A stretch of 31,881 bases of DNA from UMGS363 sp051891935. Lineage in GTDB: Bacteria; Bacillota; Clostridia; Oscillospirales; Ruminococcaceae. A model generated the notes under the pieces. That model was given only the letters and a program-made list of their open reading frames with translations. It made no database searches and was not told the DNA's origin. Where the stretch lies: NCBI GenBank assembly GCA_051891935.1, contig JBJFFR010000163.1, positions 1 to 31,881 of the forward strand, read 5' to 3'. Positions 23,201 to 28,785 of the stretch are shown here, piece by piece. Each line of letters starts with the position of its first letter. The stretch's first letter is position 1. Made by a program: the position numbers and the translations under genes.

Positions 23201-24771
23201 TTTATTCGATCGAAGACCTTGCACAGCTTATTTATGACCTTAAAAACGCAAACACCGACGCAAGGATCTCTGTAAAGCTCGTTTCCGAGGTCGGCGTTGG
23301 CACTATTGCAGCAGGCGTTGCAAAGGCAGGCGCAGGCGTTATCCTCATCTCGGGCTATGACGGCGGCACGGGCGCTGCTCCGGGAAGCTCCATTCACAAT
23401 GCAGGTCTGCCGTGGGAACTTGGACTTGCAGAAACACACAAAACGCTTATCAAAAACGGACTTCGTTCAAGGGTTGTCATCGAAACGGACGGCAAGATGA
23501 TGACAGGACGCGATGTTGTCATCGCCGCAATGCTCGGCGCAGAGGAATACGGCTTTGCTACCGCTCCGCTGGTTACAATGGGCTGCGTAATGATGAGAGT
23601 CTGCAACCTTGACACCTGCCCCGTAGGCGTTGCAACACAGAACCCCGAATTGAGAAAGCGTTTCAAGGGCAAGCCCGAATATATCGTCAACTTTATGACC
23701 TTTATCGCAGAGGAAATGCGTGAATATATGGCAAAGCTCGGCATCCGCACGGTCGATGAGCTTATCGGCCGCTCCGACCTTCTCCGCAAGAAGGATTTTG
23801 CCGAGGATCACAAGGCTTCAAAGATCGATATGAGCGCTATCCTTGAAAATCCGTTCACTCACGGCGAGAGCAATCTCCACTTTGATCCTGCGAACGCTTT
23901 CGATTTTGAGCTTGACAAGACCATTGACGAAACAAAGATACTTCCCGAGATGATGCTTGCACTTGAAACGAAAAAGCCAAAGAAGATCGAGCTGAACGTA
24001 AACAACCTCAACAGAACACTCGGAACTATCTTCGGTTCGGAGATCACAAAGCGCTACTACAACACTCTTGACGAAGATACATACGTTATCAACTGCCACG
24101 GCGCAGGCGGTCAGAGCTTCGGCGCATTTATCCCGAAGGGACTTACTATCACCCTCGAAGGCGACAGCAACGACTACTTCGGAAAGGGACTTTCGGGCGG
24201 TAAGCTCGTACTTTTCCAGCCTAAAAATTCAAAGCTCAAATCAGACGAGAACATCATTGTCGGCAACGTTGCACTCTTCGGCGCAACAAGCGGCAAGGCG
24301 TTCATCTCGGGCGTTGCAGGCGAACGTTTCTGCGTAAGAAACTCCGGTGCGACGGTCGTTGTTGAAGGTGTCGGCGATCACGGCTGCGAATATATGACGG
24401 GCGGTGTTGCAGTTATCCTCGGCACAACGGGCAAGAACTTTGCCGCAGGTATGAGCGGCGGTATTGCTTACGTCCTCGATGAGAACTTCGACCTTTACAC
24501 AAAGCTCAACAAGTCGCTTGTTGACTTCACAAAGGTAAGCGATCCCGATGACGTTGCACAGCTCAGATCGCTTATCGAAGAGCACACCGCAGCTACAAAG
24601 TCCGCACGCGGCAAAGAGATACTCGATCACTTCGATGAATTCCTTCCCAAGTTCAAGAAGGTCATCCCTCATGACTATGCGAAGATGATGAACAGCATCA
24701 GAAAATTCGAGGCACAGGGACAAAGCAGCGAAGAAGCAAGGATCTCCGCTTTTCACGAGAATATGAAGTAA
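20203..24771 (+). CDS. gltB: Glutamate synthase large subunit
   Basis: Converts glutamine and 2-oxoglutarate to two glutamates with electrons from GltD. 1522 residues from the ATG at 20203, which follows AAGGAG; the frame upstream to 20119 is leader. The first 24 residues are a propeptide, and maturation would expose Cys25 (HENCGIGAVVN) as the N-terminal nucleophile of the class II amidotransferase domain (about 25-420, with SRFSTNTNPSW and HNGEINT). The central domain runs to about 790. The FMN-binding synthase domain contains KSNSGEGGED and GYDGGTGAAP. The [3Fe-4S] ligands are C-x5-C-x4-C in MGCVMMRVCNLDTCPVG. The C-terminal GXGXG beta-helix domain has GAGGQSFGAF, GLSGGKL, GATSGKAF and GMSGGIAYV. 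It is complete and 20 nt upstream of gltD. Confidence 0.98.
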   Translation: MDNYRNQEPFQKDGLYDPRFEHENCGIGAVVNMSGKADYTVVDNALKIVETLEHRAGKDAEGKTGDGVGILLQISHPFFKKAAKEAGVKIGGEREYGIGMFFFPQSEDQCRFAMADFEKTLIAENLEFLGWRKVPVNPDVLGTKALESMPNIYQAFIKKPEDCAKGIDFDRKLYIARMVFEKQNKDTYVCSCSSRTIVYKGMFLVAQLRKFYLDLDSKEYVSSIGIVHSRFSTNTNPSWQRSHPNRLIVHNGEINTITGNVDKMLSRESVLVSDLIGDRMKDIVPVLDVRGSDSARLDNTLEFMTMAGVDLPLAVMMLIPEPWQYSKTISREKRAFYQYYATMMEPWDGPASIIFSDGDVLGAVLDRNGLRPSRYYITDDGSDKYLILSSEVGALDIPADIIVKKERLHPGKMLLVDTVKGELVEDEKLKDYYSKRHPYGEWLDHNLHPLSEFFIPNKKPMRYSGEELERLQHAFGYTYESIRSTMIPMALTGSEPTAAMGSDTPVPPLSNTNPPLFDYFKQLFAQVTNPPIDAIRESVITDTTVYLGASGNILKDDEKNCLVLKIKNPVLTNLDLLKIRTSNIESLKTADISMLYNKKTSTLREAIENLYRQADKAHDEGATILILTDRGVDRDHLAIPSLLAVAALETYLVKTRKNTAISLIIETAEPTEVHHFATLLGFGASAVNPYLAMDTLYELTSDRTIDKEYTEALNAYVKAIVDGIVKISSKMGISTIQSYQGSKIFEALGISKSVCEEFFPDTVSRIGGIDLDDISKRSIALHDAAFDPRDLTVNEAIESIGNHKSRSGKEEHLYNPLTIHLLQQSTWTGDYKLYKKYSEALNAEDKNLTLRSTLDFNYPKDGGIPLDEVESAASIMHRFKTGAMSYGSISQEAHECMAIAMNRIGGKSNSGEGGEDLERIITAGTDEDKCSAIKQVASGRFGVTSKYLTSAKEIQIKMAQGAKPGEGGHLPAKKVYPWIAKTRHSTPGVALISPPPHHDIYSIEDLAQLIYDLKNANTDARISVKLVSEVGVGTIAAGVAKAGAGVILISGYDGGTGAAPGSSIHNAGLPWELGLAETHKTLIKNGLRSRVVIETDGKMMTGRDVVIAAMLGAEEYGFATAPLVTMGCVMMRVCNLDTCPVGVATQNPELRKRFKGKPEYIVNFMTFIAEEMREYMAKLGIRTVDELIGRSDLLRKKDFAEDHKASKIDMSAILENPFTHGESNLHFDPANAFDFELDKTIDETKILPEMMLALETKKPKKIELNVNNLNRTLGTIFGSEITKRYYNTLDEDTYVINCHGAGGQSFGAFIPKGLTITLEGDSNDYFGKGLSGGKLVLFQPKNSKLKSDENIIVGNVALFGATSGKAFISGVAGERFCVRNSGATVVVEGVGDHGCEYMTGGVAVILGTTGKNFAAGMSGGIAYVLDENFDLYTKLNKSLVDFTKVSDPDDVAQLRSLIEEHTAATKSARGKEILDHFDEFLPKFKKVIPHDYAKMMNSIRKFEAQGQSSEEARISAFHENMK

Positions 24772-24791
24772 TTTCGGGGAGGTAATGTAAA

Positions 24792-26285
24792 ATGGGTAAA
24801 TCAACAGGTTTTCTTGAATATGAAAGATGCGAAAACAAGTGTGAAAAACCGCTTGAAAGAATAAAAAACTACCGTGAATTCCATACTCCTATGGATATGG
24901 AGGCAAGAAAAAAGCAGGCTGCAAGATGTATGGACTGCGGCGTTCCGTTCTGTCAGTACGGAAAGCCGCTCCAGGACGGTATGGTTTCGGGCTGTCCGCT
25001 CAATAACCTCTGTCCCGAATGGAACGACCTTGTTTTCCACGGCGATATGACAAGCGCAGCAGAAAGACTTCTGCTTACTAACAGCTTCCCCGAGTTCACT
25101 TCGAGGGTTTGTCCTGCGCTTTGCGAAAAGGCCTGCACCTGCGGGCTTAGCGGCAGCCCCGTTACCGTAAAGGACAACGAGTACGCTGTTATTGAATATG
25201 CTTTTGAGCACGGTATAATCAAACCAACGGCTCCCTCTGTCCGCACGGATAAGAAGATAGCCATTATCGGTTCGGGTCCTGCAGGACTTGCAGCAGCACA
25301 AAGGCTTAACAGAAGAGGTCACAGCGTAACTGTTTATGAGCGTGAAGACCGCCCCGGCGGACTGCTTATGTACGGCATCCCAAATATGAAGCTTGAAAAG
25401 AGCGTTATTGAAAGACGAGTAAAGCTTATGGAAGCGGAAGGCGTTAAGTTCAAGCTTGGCGTTAATGTCGGAGTTGACGTTACCGCTGAACAGCTCAAAA
25501 AGGAGTATGACGCCGTTATCCTTTGCTGCGGCTCGGGCAATCCCCGTGATATTTCCGCTCCGGGAAGAGATGCAAAGGGTATCTACTTCGCAGTTGACTT
25601 CCTCAAAGCAACGACCAAGAGCCTTATCAGCTCAAATCTTTCGGACGGCTACTATATAAGCGCAAAATATAAGAATGTCGTTGTTATCGGCGGCGGCGAT
25701 ACGGGTAACGACTGCGTTGCAACATCTATCCGCCACGGCTGCAAGTCGGTAGTCCAGCTTGAAATGATGCCGAAGCTCCCCGATGAGCGTGCAGCAAACA
25801 ACCCGTGGCCGGAGTGGCCGAGAGTCTGCAAAACGGACTACGGTCAGGAAGAAGCGATCGCAGTATTCGGTCACGACCCAAGAATCTATCAGACGACCGT
25901 GAAGCAGTTTCTCAAGGATGACGAAGGTCACGTTCGTGCGATCGAAACGATAAGGCTTGCTCCCGTCAAGAACGAGGAAACAGGCAGAACCGTAATGGAA
26001 CCCGTAAGCGGAAGCGAGCAGGTTATCCCTGCAGATCTCGTGCTTATCGCAGCAGGCTTCCTCGGTACGGAAAAATACATCACCGATGATTTCGGCGTAA
26101 AGCTCAACGCAAGAACCAATGTTGAAACTGCATCGCCGAACGACTACAAGACAAGCGTTGACAACATCTTCACAGCAGGCGATATGCACAGAGGACAGTC
26201 ACTCGTTGTATGGGCGATCCGTGAGGGCAGAGAAGCCGCAAGACAGGTCGATGAAGCACTTATGGGATACACAACGTTGAGATAA
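24792..26285 (+). CDS. gltD: Glutamate synthase small subunit (NADPH)
   Basis: FAD/Fe-S protein passing NADPH electrons to GltB, 497 residues, ATG 24792 after GGGGAGG. N-terminal cysteines for two [4Fe-4S] clusters appear as RCMDCGVPFCQYG...SGCPLNNLCP and RVCPALCEKACTCGL. The FAD motif IIGSGPAGLAAAQRL is near residue 155. The NADPH motif VVIGGGDTGNDCVATSIRHG is near 297-316, and the C-terminal FAD closure is FTAGDMHRGQSLVVWAI. It is longer than NfnB (464) and has the GltD-specific WPEWPRVCKTDYGQEEA segment, so the two paralogues are distinguishable. The TAA stop coincides with the first unit of heptad repeat F. Confidence 0.97.
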   Translation: MGKSTGFLEYERCENKCEKPLERIKNYREFHTPMDMEARKKQAARCMDCGVPFCQYGKPLQDGMVSGCPLNNLCPEWNDLVFHGDMTSAAERLLLTNSFPEFTSRVCPALCEKACTCGLSGSPVTVKDNEYAVIEYAFEHGIIKPTAPSVRTDKKIAIIGSGPAGLAAAQRLNRRGHSVTVYEREDRPGGLLMYGIPNMKLEKSVIERRVKLMEAEGVKFKLGVNVGVDVTAEQLKKEYDAVILCCGSGNPRDISAPGRDAKGIYFAVDFLKATTKSLISSNLSDGYYISAKYKNVVVIGGGDTGNDCVATSIRHGCKSVVQLEMMPKLPDERAANNPWPEWPRVCKTDYGQEEAIAVFGHDPRIYQTTVKQFLKDDEGHVRAIETIRLAPVKNEETGRTVMEPVSGSEQVIPADLVLIAAGFLGTEKYITDDFGVKLNARTNVETASPNDYKTSVDNIFTAGDMHRGQSLVVWAIREGREAARQVDEALMGYTTLR

Positions 26286-26316
26286 TGCGTAATGCTTAAT
26301 TCGTAATGCGTAATTA
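26283..26316 (+). repeat. Heptad stop-repeat copy F
   Basis: TAATGCG, TAATGCT, TAATTCG, TAATGCG, TAATTA. Its first TAA is the gltD stop codon; sense orientation. Confidence 0.93.
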
Positions 26317-26342
26317 TTTGTATAGATAACATTTATCGTAAA

Positions 26343-26400
26343 AAAAGCGACTAACTATCCTGCCAAATCCGGCTTGAGTGTTAGTCGCTTTTGATTTTTT
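26343..26400 (+). terminator. Terminator of gltBD
   Basis: Perfect 13-bp arms AAAAGCGACTAAC (26343-26355) and GTTAGTCGCTTTT (26380-26392) across a 24-nt loop containing GCC/GGC, followed by GATTTTTTAG. Confidence 0.88.
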
Positions 26401-26520
26401 AGTTGTTTCGCTAAAGATTAGGGTATTTCGCTCTACTGCTAAAGGTCAAATTGACCTGCGACCAAGGGGCTCCTCGTCCCTAAAAACCCTCGACCGGCTG
26501 TTTGGCTTCGCGGTTTAACG
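26401..26520 (+). repeat. GC-rich dispersed module, copy 3
   Basis: Contains GTATTTCGCTCT, GCGACCAAGGGGCTCC, CCCTAAAAACCCTCG and CCGGCTGTTTGGCTTCGCGG followed by TTTAAC, in the same order as 10255-10395. In this copy the junction after TTTAAC is interrupted by the inverted-repeat element at 26523-26722. Confidence 0.8.
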
Positions 26521-26522
26521 AC

Positions 26523-26722
26523 AACACGGTATTTTAACGAGTGAATTATTCTTCTCCCAAATATTAACAAACTATTGTAGGGGACGGGTTTTCCCGTCCC
26601 GTTGTCACCAATACTTTCAAAAAAACGGGACGGGCGACCCGTCCCCTACAGTAAAATACGCCAGTTGCGACTATATTTACATAAAAATTTCATTGTTTAT
26701 CTACTCGTTGAAATACCGTGTT
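26523..26722. mobile_element. MITE-like element with 20-bp inverted ends and 6-bp direct repeat
   Basis: The ends 26523-26542 and 26703-26722 are inverted repeats matching at 19 of 20 positions (AACACGGTATTTTAACGAGT). AACGAC flanks both sides directly (26517-26522 and 26723-26728), as a target-site duplication would. The inside holds two GTAGGGG palindromes and no open frame worth calling. The right end is 17 bp upstream of the tauE -35 box. Confidence 0.65.
26577..26650. repeat. Paired GTAGGGGACGGG palindromes
   Basis: Two palindromic copies (26577-26600 and 26626-26650), themselves in inverted arrangement: GTAGGGGACGGG at the left and CCCGTCCCCTAC at the right. Together they could fold into one large hairpin. 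Confidence 0.8.
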
Positions 26723-26739
26723 AACGACAACCGGCAGTC

Positions 26740-26768
26740 TTGACAAACAGGCTCTATTAATGTATAAT
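26740..26768 (+). promoter_or_regulatory. Promoter of the TauE/SafE gene
   Basis: Perfect TTGACA (26740-26745), 17 nt, perfect TATAAT (26763-26768). Confidence 0.92.
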
Positions 26769-26816
26769 TATGCTGAAAAAGTATGTTAGGGGCAAATTTA
26801 TAAAAAAGGAAGTCTT

Positions 26817-27599
26817 ATTATTCTTTTAAAATTTATCGTAAGCTTTATCGCAGGCATCGGTGCAGGTCTTGGCACGGGATTTGCAGGAATGAGTGCCGCT
26901 GCCGTTATAACTCCTATGCTCGTGGCTTTCCTCGGAATGGATCCTTACACGGCGGTCGGCATCGCTCTTGCTTCGGATGTTCCTGCAAGCGCCGTTTCCG
27001 CTTATACCTATGGCAAAAACAAAAATCTCGATGTTCGGAACGGTCTTATCATGATGTTCACCGTTCTTGTTTTCACTATGGTGGGAAGCTATGTTTCCAG
27101 CCTTGTTCCGAGCCGCACGATGGGCAGCTTTTCCCTTCTTATGACGACTTTTCTCGGCATAAAATTTCTTTTGAAGCCTGTTATGGTGACAAAGGAGAAA
27201 ATGGCGCAGACCGACTCTAAAAAGCGTGTTATACAGTCGATTGGCTGCGGAATTATCATCGGCTTTATCTGCGGATTTGTCGGTGCAGGCGGCGGTATGA
27301 TGATGCTCCTGATACTTACCTCGGTACTTGGCTACGAGCTTAAAACGGCGGTCGGCACGAGCGTTTTTATCATGGCTTTCACGGCGCTGACCGGCTCATT
27401 GAGTCATTTTGCGCTCGGTGGAACGCCTGATATGTGGACGCTTATATTCTGCGTTTTAAGCACGCTTTTATGGGCAAGGATAGCGGCTGTTTTCGCAAAC
27501 AAGGCTGAACCCAAGGTTCTCAACCGTGTTGTCGGCGTTGTGCTGGTGGTGCTTGGCGTCGGCGTTTTTGCGGCAAAGCTTATTACAGGTCAGAACTGA
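26817..27599 (+). CDS. TauE/SafE family sulfite/anion exporter-like membrane protein, apparent AUU start
   Basis: About 260 residues with about eight membrane segments, in the TauE/SafE (TSUP) family that carries sulfite, sulfoacetate or related anions; the substrate here is unknown. The first ATG in frame (26889) is too late: it cuts the first membrane helix and has no spaced ribosome site. Upstream the frame stays open to a TAG at 26787 and encodes the hallmark LLKFIVSFIAGIGAGLGTGF. No ATG, GTG or TTG occurs there. AAAAAAGGAAG at 26802-26812 points to the ATT at 26817 (or 26820) as start. The second half repeats the motif as IGFICGFVGAGGGMMML, the internal duplication typical of the family. 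It is monocistronic, with a perfect promoter. Confidence 0.82.
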   Translation: MILLKFIVSFIAGIGAGLGTGFAGMSAAAVITPMLVAFLGMDPYTAVGIALASDVPASAVSAYTYGKNKNLDVRNGLIMMFTVLVFTMVGSYVSSLVPSRTMGSFSLLMTTFLGIKFLLKPVMVTKEKMAQTDSKKRVIQSIGCGIIIGFICGFVGAGGGMMMLLILTSVLGYELKTAVGTSVFIMAFTALTGSLSHFALGGTPDMWTLIFCVLSTLLWARIAAVFANKAEPKVLNRVVGVVLVVLGVGVFAAKLITGQN

Positions 27600-27605
27600 T
27601 AAAAG

Positions 27606-27768
27606 GGAACCTCTAAAAACCTCCTTCACGGCAAATCCTCTATGAGTTTTGCCATCTGCTGCGTTATCAATCCTTGAAATACATCAAGTATTCACTGCGG
27701 TTTGATGCCTTGCAGCTGACAAAACTCATGACGAGGCTTTGCTCGTGTCCCGGTTTTTAGAGAACCCC
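27606..27768. mobile_element. MITE-like imperfect palindrome
   Basis: A 163-bp element. The ends GGAACCTCTAAAAACC and GGTTTTTAGAGAACCCC are imperfect inverted repeats. Inner arms ATGAGTTTTGCCATCTGC and GCAGCTGACAAAACTCAT continue the pairing, and the centre GAAATAC-ATCAA-GTATTC closes it. AAAAG is present on both sides (27601-27605 and 27769-27773), a possible target duplication though low in complexity. It begins 7 nt after the TauE stop and ends 22 nt before ybaK. Confidence 0.72.
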
Positions 27769-27790
27769 AAAAGAAAGAAGCATTTCTGCT

Positions 27791-28258
27791 ATGAATAAAA
27801 CAAACGCAATGCGGCTGCTTGAAGCTGCAAAGATAGAATTTCGCACGGCTGAATATGAAGTGGACGAAAATGACCTTTCGGGTGTTCACGTTGCACGTCA
27901 GCTTGGTCAGCCGCCCGAGCAGGTATTCAAAACGCTCGTTTTAAAGGGTGAAAGGACAGGCTTTTTTGTCTGCTGCATACCTGTTGACAAGGAGCTTGAT
28001 CTGAAAAAGGCAGCGAAAGCCGCTCACGACAAAAAAGCGGAGATGCTTCCGCTGAAGGATCTTCTTCCGACTACGGGATATATCCGCGGCGGCTGTTCTC
28101 CGATAGGAATGAAGAAGAAATTTCCGACTTTTATTGATGAAACGGCGATACTTTTCGATGAGATCGCTGTCAGCGCAGGAACAAGGGGCGCGCAGATAAT
28201 CATAAACGGCGAAGCTCTTGCCGAATATCTCGGCGCAGAGCTTATCGACCTCGTTTAA
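27791..28258 (+). CDS. ybaK: Cys-tRNA(Pro)/Cys-tRNA(Cys) deacylase YbaK
   Basis: Trans-editing enzyme that hydrolyses mischarged Cys-tRNA(Pro), 155 residues, cytoplasmic. The YbaK/EbsC fold is shown by LGQPPEQVFKTLVLKG, with the conserved catalytic lysine, then GYIRGGCSPIGMKKKFPTFID and SAGTRGAQI, the three most conserved blocks. The ATG at 27791 has a weak purine-rich ribosome site (GAAAGAAG, 12 nt away) just outside the MITE-like element. No good promoter is visible after the element, so it may depend on read-through or on the element itself. The next gene follows after 12 nt. Confidence 0.95.
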   Translation: MNKTNAMRLLEAAKIEFRTAEYEVDENDLSGVHVARQLGQPPEQVFKTLVLKGERTGFFVCCIPVDKELDLKKAAKAAHDKKAEMLPLKDLLPTTGYIRGGCSPIGMKKKFPTFIDETAILFDEIAVSAGTRGAQIIINGEALAEYLGAELIDLV

Positions 28259-28270
28259 AAGGACAGAATT

Positions 28271-28717
28271 ATGACAGCATTTGCAATTTCAGCCGCAGTT
28301 TTCGTTTTTTCTGCGGCTATGCTCATACTCGGCGCAAAGCTTTCGGCTCGGAGGAAAAAGTACCTTCGGGGTCTTGAAGATTTTATGCAGAAGAGCAAGC
28401 GCTACAAGGCCGCAGTTCTTGACGTAAAGGATGTTCCCGTGGACAGGGAGGGAAACACCGTCAGCGCTGTTATACTCCAGTTCCGTGACGAGGAGCGCAA
28501 GGGCACGATCGTCCACCGATACACCGAAAGTCAGGGAAAGCACTATATCCGAGGGGATGAAGTCGAGCTTTACTATTGTGACGAAACGGACACCGCCTGC
28601 ATAAAGGGGGACAATCCGTTCGACCGAAAAGCGCGCACGCTCGGGATATTTTCCGTATTGTGCAGAATTTTTGCTGCATTTGGAATTTTTGCCGCTGTTC
28701 TTATTCTTATAATTTAA
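28271..28717 (+). CDS. Small two-helix membrane protein, DUF3592-like
   Basis: 148 residues, ATG after AAAGGA. The N-terminal helix (FAISAAVFVFSAAMLILGAKL) is followed by basic ARRKKYLRG, then a domain of about 90 residues with a beta-rich pattern (YKAAVLDVKDV, VSAVILQFRDE, IVHRYTE, DEVELYYCDE). A C-terminal helix, FSVLCRIFAAFGIFAAVLILII, ends the protein. The layout and the Y-x-V-E-L-Y-Y segment resemble DUF3592 proteins, whose function is unknown. It is probably co-transcribed with ybaK and the OPT gene. Confidence 0.75.
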   Translation: MTAFAISAAVFVFSAAMLILGAKLSARRKKYLRGLEDFMQKSKRYKAAVLDVKDVPVDREGNTVSAVILQFRDEERKGTIVHRYTESQGKHYIRGDEVELYYCDETDTACIKGDNPFDRKARTLGIFSVLCRIFAAFGIFAAVLILII

Positions 28718-28785
28718 TTCGTATAAAGCTTTATAAAAACGGAAATAATACTGCCAAAGCTAAAATCAGACAGGCGGAGGCAGAA

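Noticed and set aside
26889..26891. ATG as start of the TauE/SafE gene
   Set aside because: It would delete the conserved first membrane helix and has no spaced ribosome site; the upstream frame is clearly coding.
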